NCBI GenBank assembly: GCA_910578075.1
Contig: CAJTPK010000003.1
Coordinates: forward strand, 62,001-126,000
Direction: 5' to 3'
DNA from: an uncultured Muribaculaceae bacterium
Lineage (GTDB): Bacteria; Bacteroidota; Bacteroidia; Bacteroidales; Muribaculaceae
Length of the DNA stretch: 64,000 nucleotides
Of this stretch, positions 42,596 to 52,220 are shown in pieces; position 1 is the stretch's first letter, and every line of letters begins with the position of its first letter. Both the position numbers and the translations under genes were made by a program. A model generated the notes under the pieces. The model did no database searches and was not told the DNA's origin. It was given only the letters and a program-made list of their open reading frames with translations.

Positions 42596-44698
42596 ATGAA
42601 AAAAATTCTGACAATGATGGCCGGAGCTCTTCTTCTGGCCGCATCGCCCCAGCTTATGGCACAAAGAGAGAACCCGTTTCTGAAGCCATACGATACTAAG
42701 TATGGTATCCCTCCGTTCGATAAAATCGAAGTATCCGATTTCCTTCCTGCCATCGAGGCAGGAGTGAAGGAACAGGAGGAGAATCTTTTCAACATCGTGC
42801 GCAACCGCGCGACTCCTGACTTTGACAACACCATTCTTCCGTTGGAGAATCTTTCCCCTATTCTGGAAAGGGTGTCGGGTGTGTTCTATCATTACGAAGA
42901 GGCTCTGTCCACTCCGGAATTTGCAGAGATCTCGGAGAAAGCCATACCTATGCTCAATGAGGCTTCCAATGCTGTAAATCTCAACGAGCAGCTTTTCCAG
43001 CGCATCAAGAGCATTTATGACATGCGCGACAAGATGGGTCTTACCCCCGTGCAGAAACGCGTAGTGGAGAAGTATTACCGTAGCTTTGCAGAGGAAGGTG
43101 CCGCACTGCCTGCGGATAAAAAAGCGGAACTTGTGAAGGTTAATGATGAACTTTCAAAACTCTTCATCCAATACAACAGAAATCTTCTTGCCGCTACCAA
43201 TTCATTCTATATCACGGTTTACGATAAGGAAGATCTTGCCGGTCTTCCCGAATCTTCAGTGGCTCAGGCTGCCGAGGAGGCTAAAAGCCGTGGACTCGAC
43301 GGTCTCTGGGTGTTCACACTTCACGCGCCGAGTCGTCTTCCCGTGCTCCAGAGCGCAGACTCCCGCGGTCTGCGTGAAGCGATGTACAAAGGATACACAT
43401 CGCTGGCGTTCACCGGTCCCAACAGCAACCTTCCTGTTATCGAGAAGATTGTGAAGCTTCGCGATCAGAAAGCAAAGATCATGGGTTTTGATAATTTCGC
43501 CCAGATGATGACAAGCCGCGTAATGGCAAAGACTCCTGAAGCTGCATCCGACTTGCTTCTCAGCGTGTTCGAACCGGCTGTGAAGCGTTCTGCCGAGGAG
43601 GTGAAAGATATGCAGGCTTATGTTGATGCCAACGGTGGTGGTTTCAAGATCGCTCCTTGGGATTATTACTACTATGCAGGCAAGGTCAAAAGCCAGAAGT
43701 TTGATCTCGATGAGAACCTGATACGTCCTTACTTCTCTCTCGACAATGTGCTGAAAGGTATGTTCGAGTGTGCAGAGAAACTCTGGGGTATAAAGATGGT
43801 TCCGATGCCCGACGCTCCTAAATATATCGATGATATGGCAGTTTACGATGTTGTGGATGCCAAGACTGGAGAGCATGTGGCTGTATGGATGTGCGACTAT
43901 TTCCCCCGCGCCACAAAACGCCAGGGTGCATGGATGGAGCAGCTGCAGAGCTGCGGAATATTCGAGGATGGAAAGCAGCGTCGTCCTATCGTATATAACG
44001 TAGGTAATTTTACCCGTCCCGCCGGTGATGTGCCTGCGCTTCTTACTATCGATGAGGTGGAGACAACGTTCCATGAGTTTGGACATGCGCTTCAGGCTAT
44101 CCTTTCCCGTGCTCCTTATAAATCGCTTGCCGGCACAAACGTAGACCGCGACTATGTGGAGATGTGCTCTCAGATCAATGAGCATTGGGCATTCGAACCA
44201 GAGGTGCTCAAAAGCTATGCTCGTCATTACAAGACAGGTGAGGTTATTCCGGATGAGCTTATCGAGAAAATCGGCAAGGCTTCTAAATTCAACCAGGGTT
44301 TCGTGACAACAGAACTTGCAGGAGCAGCGTTACTTGACCTTAAATATGGTCAGACTCCTGAAGTGACAGACGTAGTAGCCTTCGAGAAGAAAGTTGGAGA
44401 TGAGATCGGAATGCCGGAGGAGATAACCTACCGCTACCGTTCACCCTACTTCAAGCATATCTTCGGCAGCGACGGCTATGCTTCCGGATACTACACATAT
44501 CTTTGGGCGCAGGTTCTTGAGGCTGATGCCTGGGAGCTCTTCAAGCAGAAAGGTATCTTCGACAAGAAGACGGCAGCTTCCTTCAAGAAGAACATCCTCG
44601 AATCAGGCGACACGGAGGATCCGATGGTTCTCTTCAAGAAATTCCGTGGACATGCCCCCGATTCAAAGGCACTGCTCCGTCTCCGCGGATTTGAATAA
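42596..44698 (+). CDS. M3-family metallopeptidase (Dcp-like)
   Basis: This 700-aa protein begins with a signal peptide (AGALLLAASPQLMAQ) and has the zinc motif HEFGH at His493-Glu494-His497 in TFHEFGHALQAIL, with the usual distal glutamate in YVEMCSQINEHW. It resembles peptidyl-dipeptidase Dcp, which releases dipeptides from peptide C-termini, and is probably periplasmic. A very strong terminator follows 16 bp after the stop. Confidence 0.95.
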   Translation: MKKILTMMAGALLLAASPQLMAQRENPFLKPYDTKYGIPPFDKIEVSDFLPAIEAGVKEQEENLFNIVRNRATPDFDNTILPLENLSPILERVSGVFYHYEEALSTPEFAEISEKAIPMLNEASNAVNLNEQLFQRIKSIYDMRDKMGLTPVQKRVVEKYYRSFAEEGAALPADKKAELVKVNDELSKLFIQYNRNLLAATNSFYITVYDKEDLAGLPESSVAQAAEEAKSRGLDGLWVFTLHAPSRLPVLQSADSRGLREAMYKGYTSLAFTGPNSNLPVIEKIVKLRDQKAKIMGFDNFAQMMTSRVMAKTPEAASDLLLSVFEPAVKRSAEEVKDMQAYVDANGGGFKIAPWDYYYYAGKVKSQKFDLDENLIRPYFSLDNVLKGMFECAEKLWGIKMVPMPDAPKYIDDMAVYDVVDAKTGEHVAVWMCDYFPRATKRQGAWMEQLQSCGIFEDGKQRRPIVYNVGNFTRPAGDVPALLTIDEVETTFHEFGHALQAILSRAPYKSLAGTNVDRDYVEMCSQINEHWAFEPEVLKSYARHYKTGEVIPDELIEKIGKASKFNQGFVTTELAGAALLDLKYGQTPEVTDVVAFEKKVGDEIGMPEEITYRYRSPYFKHIFGSDGYASGYYTYLWAQVLEADAWELFKQKGIFDKKTAASFKKNILESGDTEDPMVLFKKFRGHAPDSKALLRLRGFE

Positions 44699-44714
44699 TT
44701 CTTATAATTTCAAT

Positions 44715-44752
44715 AATAAAGAAAGTCTCCGGTTTCGGAGACTTTCTTTATT
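44715..44752 (+). terminator. Intrinsic terminator after the M3 peptidase
   Basis: AATAAAGAAAGTCTCCG (44715-44731) pairs perfectly with CGGAGACTTTCTTTATT (44736-44752) around GTTT. Confidence 0.9.
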
Positions 44753-44762
44753 ATATAATATA

Positions 44763-45010
44763 GGTGTTCGGTAAAAATTTAATCACGCAGAGCCGCAAAG
44801 GCGCAAAGGTTTTATGACGCTAAATGCAGCGCGGAGGTCGTTACCACTCCTGCGGAGGCGCAGAGTCTGACGCGCCATGCTTCGCGCCTTTGCCAAAATC
44901 GCTACGCGATTCTCTGTGAGCTTTATCTCCATAACCAGGGTTGCCAACTCAAAACTTTGCGCCTTTGCGCCTTTGCGGCTCTGCGTGATGCTTGACAATT
45001 TACCGGACAA
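44763..45010 (+). repeat. Dispersed intergenic repeat, copy B (complete)
   Basis: This is the clearest copy. It starts GGTGTTCGGTAAAAATTTAA followed by the 20-nt segment TCACGCAGAGCCGCAAAGGC, and ends with the inverse (GCCTTTGCGGCTCTGCGTGA) plus TTTACCGGACAAC. The outer arms are inverted repeats of about 25-30 bp. The centre holds GGTCGTTACCACTCCTGC and AAAATCGCTACGCGATT. No ORF of substance is encoded. Confidence 0.8.
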
Positions 45011-45071
45011 CAGTAAAAATAAAAGGGGCAATGAAACTATACGGGATTTGTCGCGTCTAATGGGATAAACA

Positions 45072-45686
45072 ATGTTTCCAAAAACAAAAGGAATGCAACT
45101 GACTGCTAAATATTGTGAAACAGGACCGGAGGCACTGATCTCTCTGGCGTGGAAAGTGATGGCGGCTATGGCTTCGAATTCCGATTCCGATGCCGAGAAT
45201 CATGCCGCTCTTGAGCAGAAATTCCTCGCTATGGTGAGGCAGGAGGAATCCTTGATTTCTGCGATATGCTTCTCTTATGCTTGCTCTGTGGCGGAATATG
45301 ATGACCTGAGACAGGATGCCATGCTGAATCTATGGCGTGGAATCGACAGTTTCAAAGGGGAGTCTGCCCAACGGACATGGGTATATCGCGTTGTGATCAA
45401 TTCATGCGTGTCAACCATACGTAAACAGTCGCGTTACTGTAAGGAATCGGAAAGTCTCGACAAACTGTATGACCTTGTAAACGAACCGGAGGAGGATCGC
45501 GAACGGATCGAGAATCTGCATCGATCGATATTCTCGCTTAATGCGGAAGATAAGGCGATCATACTTATGTGGCTCGATGAGGCTTCTTATGATGACATTG
45601 CTTCGGTGATGGGAATGCCACGCAATACTGTGGCTACACGTATTCACCGGATAAAAGATAAACTCGCATCAAAAATAATTAAATGA
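45072..45686 (+). CDS. ECF-type RNA polymerase sigma factor
   Basis: This 204-aa protein has sigma region 2 (LEQKFLAMVRQEESLISAICFSY, YDDLRQDAMLNLWRGIDSFKGES, TWVYRVVINSCVSTIRK) and region 4 (SLNAEDKAIILMWLDEASYDDIASVMGMPRNTVATRIHRIKDKL). An ATG at 45168 (MASNSDSD) would give a more typical N-terminus and may be the real start. It is followed 8 bp later by a four-helix membrane protein that may act as its anti-sigma partner. The upstream region consists of repeat copy B. Confidence 0.92.
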   Translation: MFPKTKGMQLTAKYCETGPEALISLAWKVMAAMASNSDSDAENHAALEQKFLAMVRQEESLISAICFSYACSVAEYDDLRQDAMLNLWRGIDSFKGESAQRTWVYRVVINSCVSTIRKQSRYCKESESLDKLYDLVNEPEEDRERIENLHRSIFSLNAEDKAIILMWLDEASYDDIASVMGMPRNTVATRIHRIKDKLASKIIK

Positions 45687-45694
45687 GATAAGAT

Positions 45695-46240
45695 ATGAAT
45701 ATAGAGGATATGAAGCTGGCATGGCGGGATACCACACGCAGTCTTGAGGCCGACAATTCTGCTGACAGGATGATAAATGAATTCAAAAATGGAAATCCCC
45801 GAACTTCTCTCGACCGTTTGCGCGACAGATATCGGCGTTTCGCAACCGCTGCATTGTGCATGATGCCTGTTCTCTCGGTTTTTATGAACCGCAGGATCTT
45901 TCCTGAAGAGGGGGGAGTGTGGCTGTCTGTTGCTTTCGCGGTATATTTCCTAATCGCCGCTATGATGGACTGGTGGCTATACAAAGGGGTGGGAAGTATT
46001 GATCCGTTGACAATGCCGGTCAGCGAGGTTATATCGCGCGCCATGTATTACAGAAAGAAGCATCTTACGTTCGTTGTCATTCTCATTCCAATGGCGATAG
46101 CCATAATCATTGCCATGGCCCGGATTCTGGATAGTGACCCATATCTGATACTCGGAATGGCGGTCGGTGGAGCCATAGGTCTTGCCATCGGATCTTTGGC
46201 ATTGAAGCGTTTTCTTGATGATTACCGCAATATCGCCTGA
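45695..46240 (+). CDS. Putative membrane partner of the ECF sigma factor
   Basis: This 181-aa protein has a short soluble N-terminus (MNIEDMKLAWRDTTRSLE) and four predicted membrane helices (about residues 48-65, 76-95, 125-142, 148-168). I do not recognise a named family. The position right after the sigma gene, the N-terminal helical motif and the membrane topology suggest a regulator that sequesters the sigma factor, but no classical anti-sigma (ZAS) motif is visible. Confidence 0.7.
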   Translation: MNIEDMKLAWRDTTRSLEADNSADRMINEFKNGNPRTSLDRLRDRYRRFATAALCMMPVLSVFMNRRIFPEEGGVWLSVAFAVYFLIAAMMDWWLYKGVGSIDPLTMPVSEVISRAMYYRKKHLTFVVILIPMAIAIIIAMARILDSDPYLILGMAVGGAIGLAIGSLALKRFLDDYRNIA

Positions 46241-46319
46241 CGCTTTTTATCAGACGGATAGGGGAAATGTAGAGAAAATTAAAAATAATTCCGTATTTTT
46301 GTATCCTAAATATAAGGAA

Positions 46320-49300
46320 ATGTCGGAATTGCTTGAGCTTCACCGTGCCTCCGCAGGGTCGGGAAAAACATATACGCTTGCCAAGAAATATCTTTGGTAT
46401 TATCTTACCGTCAAGGATGAGGATGGTCCGCGAAGGTTGCGCTCCGCGGCTGAGCTGAGGGATTCACTCGGACATATCCTGGCGGTGACCTTCACCAACA
46501 AGGCTACCAACGAGATGCAGCAGCGTATCGTGGAGAAACTTTACGCTCTCGCATTCCCTCCCGCCGGCAAGACTCCGGATTATCAGGTTGATTTCTGCCG
46601 GGATCTGCAGAAATCGCCGGCTGAATTGAGCCATGTCTGCCGCATCGCGCTTTATATCCTGCTTGAGAATTATTCCGAATTCCAGGTGTCGACTATCGAC
46701 TCTTTCTTTCAGCTTGTTCTCCGCACATTCGCTTATGAAACAGATCTCAATGATTCATATGCAATAGAACTCGATTCGGAATATCTCGCTAAGGTGGGAA
46801 TCGATTCCACACTCAATGATATCGAGGAGCGTAAGGCTTCGGCCGCCGTTATGCATTGGATAAATATTCTGATGGACCGAGGCCGGGAGTCGGGTGAGAA
46901 ATGGAATATATTTCAGAAAAAAGAGGATTCAAGGTCGATTTATTACCGGTTTATGAAATCGGTGGGAAAGCTTGAGAATGAGGATTTCAAGCAGATCCGG
47001 GATTCTTTGGAGGAGTATTTTGAACGTACGCCTGATCTTCCGGAAATATATGATCGCCTTGATGAGAAATACAATGCCCCACTGATGGAACCGTTTGGCA
47101 GGATGAAACGTGCGGCTTCGAATCTCGGGCAACTAATGAAGACCACCGGCTCTGACCCAACGAAAAACAAATTCCGTGACCATGCCCGCAAATCTCTGAG
47201 GTGCCGCTGGAACCGTGAGCCAAAGACTGCGGATGTGAAATTCGCGCTCTTGGACGACAAGGCTTTCGAGGGAGCGACATATCTTAAAAGAAAAAAGGCG
47301 GAGCCGGAATTTTATGAAAAGGCTGAACCTCTGTATCGCGAGATGGCGGCGGCAAGGGAAGAATGGATGGCACAATTTGTATCGGAGGAATACCGGCACT
47401 GGAATCTATATAAGAAGAATTTTCCGTATCTCGGATTGTTGTCTGTCACCTTACGCAAGCGCCGTGAATATCTTGAAGATAACAATAGTGTGGAGCTTGC
47501 AGAGACCAACACCCTTCTGAGCCGGATAATCGGGGAGGATGACGCGCCGTTTATATACGAACGTCTCGGAACACGTCTTAACCATTTCCTGATTGATGAG
47601 TTTCAGGACACATCGCGTATGCAATGGAATAATCTGCGTCCTCTGTTGTCGGAAAGTCTCAGCCGTGGTAATGAGAATCTACTCATCGGTGATGCGAAGC
47701 AGAGTATCTACCGTTTCCGTAATGCCGATCCATCCCTTATCGCAGAGAAAGTAGAGAAGCATTTTGGCAATGTCCGCGCCCTTGGTGACGGTCCCGGTGA
47801 GAATACCAACTGGCGAAGCGACCGCGATGTGGTGGAATTCAACAACGGTTTTTTCTCATATCTCACATCCCGGCTCGCGTCAGAGACAGAAGATGCTCCC
47901 GATGCACTCGATTTCAGGGCACTTTATGGAAATGTTGCCCAGAAAACACGCCCGGTGGCTGATGATGATTCATCCCCGTCGCACGGTTATGTGGAGATAA
48001 ATGTGGTGAGAGGGGAAAAGGCGGAAGATACGAAAAACAGTATTGTCGCGGCTATGCCGGGTGTCGTCAGAGAATTGCTTGGCAGGGGGTACAGGTTGGG
48101 CGATATCGCTATCCTTGTTGATACCAATGCCGAGGGAGAGGCTCTTATAAATGAATTTTCACGTTACAACTCGGAAGCTGGAGAAGATGAACCCAGAATA
48201 GAGTTTATATCGGAGCAGTCGCTGAAAGTTGCGTCATCACCATCGGTGAAACTTATACTGACCACGCTGCAGACCATAGGCCGCGGAGCCGATCCGGAAG
48301 TGCGCACCGGTGAGGATGCGCACCGCCGCGGGCGTGCCGACTGGAGTCAGGTGGAGTGCAATTTCCGCGTGTTCGCTCTCCGTAATCCCGGAATGTCTAC
48401 CCCGGAGCAGCTGGAGGCATTTCTTGCTTCCGGCACAGATTCTGATGCTGTGGCTGAAATGCTTGCCGATATGCAGGCGGTGACGCTTCCCGCCTTGGTA
48501 GAGGGAGTGGCGGCAACGTTCCTTCCTCCGGAGATGCGAAGGCGTGACGCACCTTTCATAGCGGCGTTCCAGGATATTGTGCTCGAATATTGTGAGTCGC
48601 GACCGTCAGATATAGCGTCTTTCTTGCAATGGTGGGAGAGGCGTGGCGCGAAAGCGTCCATCTCGTCCCCCGAAGGTATGGACGCTGTCAATGTGATGAC
48701 AGTTCATAAGGCCAAAGGTCTCGAGTTCCCGTGTGTTATCATACCATTTGCGCAATTCTCATTCCTTTCTGCTCCAAAGGGGAAGACAGAATGGAGATGG
48801 GTGCGCCCGGAAGTCATAGGATTGGAAGGGTGCGAGTTGCCTCCGTTCCTGCCTGTTGACACATCTTCCGAGATGGATGGCACAAGGCATGGGGACGTAT
48901 ATCGTGAATATGTTGATATGGTCACGATGGATTCGCTTAATAAGCTTTATGTCGGTTTTACACGCGCTGTAAACGAGCTTTATATTTATTGCGGCGAGAG
49001 TAAGCGGCAGGACCCTCTTTCAACTTCAGCTATTCTTCGCGAGTTTATGAATTGCGATTCGGAAGATGTGATGATTCGTGGTGCGAAATATCCCCATTCT
49101 CCTGTGAAGCGAAAAAGTTCCGGAGAGCCGGCTCATGTAGTGGAGGATTACGCAGCGCGCATAACACCGGATTTTCTCAAATACCGCGAGGAGGAGCTTC
49201 CGGATATTGTGGATGCGGAGGATTTTGAGGAGGAAGATACCGATCCGCGTTCTGAAGGAAATCTTATGCATGCAGTCATGGAGCGGGTGCAGACTATTCA

Positions 49301-49679
49301 TGATCTTCATGCATCCGTGGGTAGATTGCATAGAAAAGGGTTGGTATCTAAGGAAAAGGGGGAAGAGATGGAGTCTTTTCTGATGGAGCGTATGCAAGGG
49401 GAAGATGTAAGGGGATGGTTTGACGGATCGGCACGTGCTGTGTGCGAACGTCCGATAATCGGAGGCAGGCGCGGTGTGCGTCGTCCCGATAGGGTCATGA
49501 TCAAGCCGGATGGCAGCGCGGTTGTGATAGATTATAAATTTGGAACCTCCACATCTTCACATAAGAAATATATGCGTCAGGTGCGCGATTACGTGGATCG
49601 GCTCCGCGTTTCGGGTAAATTCACATCAGTAAGAGGCTATCTGTGGTATGTCAAGGAGGGGAAAGTAGAGGAAGTGTGA
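46320..49679 (+). CDS. UvrD-type helicase with C-terminal nuclease (AddA/RecB-like)
   Basis: This 1119-aa protein starts at MSELLELHRASAGSGKTYTL; the longer frame upstream overlaps the preceding gene and its -7 box (TATTTTTG near 46293-46300). It has the SF1A motifs: Walker A SAGSGKTYTL, VTFTNKATNEMQQRI (Ia), LIDEFQDTSRMQW (II), GDAKQSIYRFRNADP (III), MTVHKAKGLEFPCVIIPF (V) and LYVGFTRAVNELYI (VI). The C-terminus has a RecB-type nuclease core (RRPDRVMI...VVIDYKFG). It acts in double-strand-break processing. An AddB-like partner is not adjacent in this window. Confidence 0.93.
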   Translation: MSELLELHRASAGSGKTYTLAKKYLWYYLTVKDEDGPRRLRSAAELRDSLGHILAVTFTNKATNEMQQRIVEKLYALAFPPAGKTPDYQVDFCRDLQKSPAELSHVCRIALYILLENYSEFQVSTIDSFFQLVLRTFAYETDLNDSYAIELDSEYLAKVGIDSTLNDIEERKASAAVMHWINILMDRGRESGEKWNIFQKKEDSRSIYYRFMKSVGKLENEDFKQIRDSLEEYFERTPDLPEIYDRLDEKYNAPLMEPFGRMKRAASNLGQLMKTTGSDPTKNKFRDHARKSLRCRWNREPKTADVKFALLDDKAFEGATYLKRKKAEPEFYEKAEPLYREMAAAREEWMAQFVSEEYRHWNLYKKNFPYLGLLSVTLRKRREYLEDNNSVELAETNTLLSRIIGEDDAPFIYERLGTRLNHFLIDEFQDTSRMQWNNLRPLLSESLSRGNENLLIGDAKQSIYRFRNADPSLIAEKVEKHFGNVRALGDGPGENTNWRSDRDVVEFNNGFFSYLTSRLASETEDAPDALDFRALYGNVAQKTRPVADDDSSPSHGYVEINVVRGEKAEDTKNSIVAAMPGVVRELLGRGYRLGDIAILVDTNAEGEALINEFSRYNSEAGEDEPRIEFISEQSLKVASSPSVKLILTTLQTIGRGADPEVRTGEDAHRRGRADWSQVECNFRVFALRNPGMSTPEQLEAFLASGTDSDAVAEMLADMQAVTLPALVEGVAATFLPPEMRRRDAPFIAAFQDIVLEYCESRPSDIASFLQWWERRGAKASISSPEGMDAVNVMTVHKAKGLEFPCVIIPFAQFSFLSAPKGKTEWRWVRPEVIGLEGCELPPFLPVDTSSEMDGTRHGDVYREYVDMVTMDSLNKLYVGFTRAVNELYIYCGESKRQDPLSTSAILREFMNCDSEDVMIRGAKYPHSPVKRKSSGEPAHVVEDYAARITPDFLKYREEELPDIVDAEDFEEEDTDPRSEGNLMHAVMERVQTIHDLHASVGRLHRKGLVSKEKGEEMESFLMERMQGEDVRGWFDGSARAVCERPIIGGRRGVRRPDRVMIKPDGSAVVIDYKFGTSTSSHKKYMRQVRDYVDRLRVSGKFTSVRGYLWYVKEGKVEEV

Positions 49680-49721
49680 AAAGTTTAAATTGGTTCATTT
49701 GGAAATCAGCGATTAAAGCAG

Positions 49722-49729
49722 TAATTTTG
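49722..49729 (+). promoter_or_regulatory. -7 box of the gldE/phosphopantetheinyl transferase operon
   Basis: TAATTTTG lies 26 nt upstream of the TTG start of gldE, leaving a leader of about 20 nt. Confidence 0.5.
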
Positions 49730-49754
49730 TATCATTAACCAATAACGTATAGAT

Positions 49755-51137
49755 TTGGATCCGGATCCTTTACCGGTCTCGCCATTGGCGAGCCTCTTGA
49801 TTTTATTGACAAAAGCCGATCTTCCGGCAATAAGTTTCCATGCCCCACCAAGTTGGCCGGCATGGGTTTTGCTTATAATCCTGTCATTCTGTTGTCTTTT
49901 GATCTCGGCGTTTGTGTCGGGAAGCGAGATCGCATATTTCGGTCTTTCTCCCCAGGAGATCGATGAGCTTGAAGACTCTGATTCCCCGAAAGACAAGAAG
50001 GCATTCTCTTTCATAAAAGATAGTGAGCGCCTTCTCGCTACAATCCTCATTTCCAATAATCTCGTGAACATCACGATGGTTGTGTTGCTGACGTTCGCCA
50101 TCTCGCAGACGGTGGTGTTCAACAGTGCTGTGCTTAACTTCTTGCTACAGACTGTCTTCATGACCTTTCTTCTGCTGCTGTTCGGGGAGATATTCCCGAA
50201 GTTGGTGGCGCGTGGGCGTACGCTCTGGTGGGTGAGGACTGCCGTGCCGGGTATCAGTATTCTGTATACTGTTCTTGGTCCGCTGGCCAAGATAATGGCT
50301 CGGTCAACGACCTTGGTAGGCAAGATTATCACCAAGAAACAGCAGAATATCTCCACCGATGAGCTTGAGAAGGCTCTTGAGATTTCCGATGTTTCCGATG
50401 GAAAGGAGAAGGAGATGCTCGAGGGAATCCTGTCGTTCGGGGAGATCGAGGCGCATGAGATCATGATTTCCCGTGTTGATGTCACGGCCATAGAGTATCA
50501 CGATTCGTGGGAAGCCGCGATGAAGGTGATTCTTGATTCGGGTTATTCCCGTATCCCTGTGTATGATACCTCACAAGATCAGATTATAGGTATTCTTTAC
50601 AGTAAGGATCTTCTGCCGTATATCGACAGCAAGAACCCCGATTTCCGTTGGCAGAGCCTGCTGCGTGAACCCTATTTTGTGCCGGAATCAAGAATGATAG
50701 ATGATCTCCTTGAAGATTTCCGTAAAAGGAAGATCCATATAGCCATAGTGGTTGATGAATATGGCGGCACACAAGGAATTGTCACCCTTGAGGATATCAT
50801 CGAGCAGATTGTCGGTGATATCGATGATGAATATGATGACGTGACATCGATGTATAAGAAAATAGGTCCTGACTCTTACATATTCGATGCGAAGATACCT
50901 CTGACCGATTTCTGTAGGGTTACTGACATTCCGGAAGAAGAACTCGGAGATGTCGGGGATGCCGAGACCTTGGCAGGTCTCCTTCTCGAAATCAAAGGGG
51001 ATTTCCCCACAACAAAGGAGACACTCGTGTTGGGCGAAATGCATTTCCATGTGATGAAGATGGAGCGTCATCGTATTGTGCAGGTGAGTCTGCGAATTGT
51101 AAGAAAGTCTGCCGAGGAGGATAAACAGGAAAGATAA
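49755..51137 (+). CDS. gldE: GldE-like CNNM/CBS transporter-associated protein
   Basis: This 460-aa protein has a CNNM (DUF21) membrane domain (SAFVSGSEIAYFGLSPQEIDEL, LISNNLVNITMVVLLTFAI), two CBS domains (MISRVDVTAIEYHDSWEAAMKVILDSGYSRIPVYD; IVVDEYGGTQGIVTLEDIIEQIVGDIDDEYD) and a C-terminal CorC/HlyC domain. In Bacteroidetes this architecture next to a phosphopantetheinyl transferase is the GldE group, linked to gliding and type IX secretion in gliding species and perhaps to divalent cation transport. No ATG is available: a stop precedes TTG at 49755, making a UUG start likely. Confidence 0.88.
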   Translation: MDPDPLPVSPLASLLILLTKADLPAISFHAPPSWPAWVLLIILSFCCLLISAFVSGSEIAYFGLSPQEIDELEDSDSPKDKKAFSFIKDSERLLATILISNNLVNITMVVLLTFAISQTVVFNSAVLNFLLQTVFMTFLLLLFGEIFPKLVARGRTLWWVRTAVPGISILYTVLGPLAKIMARSTTLVGKIITKKQQNISTDELEKALEISDVSDGKEKEMLEGILSFGEIEAHEIMISRVDVTAIEYHDSWEAAMKVILDSGYSRIPVYDTSQDQIIGILYSKDLLPYIDSKNPDFRWQSLLREPYFVPESRMIDDLLEDFRKRKIHIAIVVDEYGGTQGIVTLEDIIEQIVGDIDDEYDDVTSMYKKIGPDSYIFDAKIPLTDFCRVTDIPEEELGDVGDAETLAGLLLEIKGDFPTTKETLVLGEMHFHVMKMERHRIVQVSLRIVRKSAEEDKQER

Positions 51138-51143
51138 CAGCTT

Positions 51144-51821
51144 ATGGAGACTGAATTCATATATTGGAGACATCATACTTTGCCCGGAATTAAGGTGGAA
51201 GAGGTATGTGGTGGCGAGGATCGTCCCATGCCTCTTTGGACAGAGATGGCTTATCAGGTATATTCCGAGAATGGAAAAGAGGGCTATCGTGAGATAGGGC
51301 ATTTCCATAACGGAGCGCCATTCCTTATGGGTGAGACGGAACGTATATCCATTACGCATACCGGACGTTTCCTTGCTGTGGCGACATTGCCTCCCACACC
51401 GGAAGTGGAGTTGTCAGTGTTTTCCGAGAGGGCGGCGATGGGGATTGATGCCGAACGTGCGGACCGCAGTCAGGTACTGAAAGTGCGGGAGAAATTCCTG
51501 AGTGCCGAAGAGTTGGATATGATCCCGAAGGATGATGTCTTCATGAATGTGATGGCATGGACGGCAAAGGAAGCGCTTTACAAGGCGGCTATGCAGACAG
51601 GACTGGATTTCACTAAAGATGTTCTGGTAAAGAGCCTTCCGAAGCTTGGTCCGGCGGTTCCTGTTTACGACAAATCGGAGTTTGATCCGATCCGCACCGG
51701 CGAAGGGGTTGTCATGATAGAGGGGAAAGAATATCACTTTATCCTCTACAGCTATGAATCCGAAGGCAACATTGTGACGCTCGCCTATTCTCCCCGTTGC
51801 GCCAAATTCAGCAAGGTATAG
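51144..51821 (+). CDS. 4'-phosphopantetheinyl transferase
   Basis: This 225-aa protein has the family motifs MGIDAERADR (GxD, Mg2+ site) and FMNVMAWTAKEALYKAA (WxxKEA), with the Sfp/HetI-like HRGRF-type element replaced by ISITHTGRFLAVA. It transfers phosphopantetheine from CoA to acyl-carrier proteins. It begins 6 bp after gldE and belongs to the same operon. A hairpin begins on its last codon. Confidence 0.9.
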   Translation: METEFIYWRHHTLPGIKVEEVCGGEDRPMPLWTEMAYQVYSENGKEGYREIGHFHNGAPFLMGETERISITHTGRFLAVATLPPTPEVELSVFSERAAMGIDAERADRSQVLKVREKFLSAEELDMIPKDDVFMNVMAWTAKEALYKAAMQTGLDFTKDVLVKSLPKLGPAVPVYDKSEFDPIRTGEGVVMIEGKEYHFILYSYESEGNIVTLAYSPRCAKFSKV

Positions 51822-51844
51822 ATACTTGCTTGCGGCAAGTATCT
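51820..51844 (+). terminator. Hairpin at the end of the phosphopantetheinyl transferase gene
   Basis: AGATACTTGC (51820-51829) pairs perfectly with GCAAGTATCT (51835-51844). It lacks a U tract, so its role in termination is uncertain. Confidence 0.45.
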
Positions 51845-51865
51845 AAAGGAATGCCTCATAAAATA

Positions 51866-51902
51866 ATTAATGGCTGCAAGCGATGAACTTGTAGCCATTA
51901 AT
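51866..51902. terminator. Bidirectional terminator
   Basis: ATTAATGGCTGCAAG (51866-51880) pairs with CTTGTAGCCATTAAT (51888-51902) with one G-U. T-rich tails follow on both strands (TTTTGATTT plus; TATTTTATG minus). It can end the gldE operon and the small minus-strand gene. Confidence 0.7.
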
Positions 51903-51921
51903 TTTGATTTGAAGTCAGTGG

Positions 51922-52029
51922 TCAGGCAAAGATACTGCGGAATTGGAGAAGAAGGATTATTACTCCTGCGGCATAGATTGCATAAATTCCGGCATTGCGG
52001 TAAAGATCGGTTGTCATATTCTTTTTCAT
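51922..52029 (-). CDS. 35-aa single-pass membrane miniprotein
   Basis: The minus strand encodes a 35-residue protein starting MKKNMTTDLYRNAG, with a single hydrophobic helix (IYAIYAAGVIILLLQF) and a short RSIFA tail. It is flanked by a terminator hairpin 20 bp after its stop and a plausible -7 region (TTTACTTTGC) about 40 nt upstream of the ATG. It is too short for standard gene calling. No family is recognised; coding status rests on the flanking signals and the clear transmembrane pattern. Confidence 0.5.
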   Translation of the reverse strand: MKKNMTTDLYRNAGIYAIYAAGVIILLLQFRSIFA

Positions 52030-52220
52030 GATTTCAGTGATTATGGGTTAATTTTGATACTGCAAAGTAAATGACGCACACTGCTAATATTTTGCATCAA
52101 TATGTTAACTAAAGTTAAACACAAGTAGTCGAGGTAACTCTTCTAACTGCCGATTCAAAATCACGAGTCTTTGCTCTGGTTTCTTTGGGACTCATATAAC
52201 CCCTTTATACGATTAGATAT

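Noticed and set aside
43256..44227. 323-codon frame on the strand opposite the M3 peptidase
   Set aside because: The plus-strand peptidase is unmistakable; long antisense frames arise from its codon bias.
46215..46319. N-terminal extension of the UvrD-type helicase
   Set aside because: It overlaps the preceding gene and the -7 box; MSELLELHRASAGSGKT at 46320 begins like other family members.
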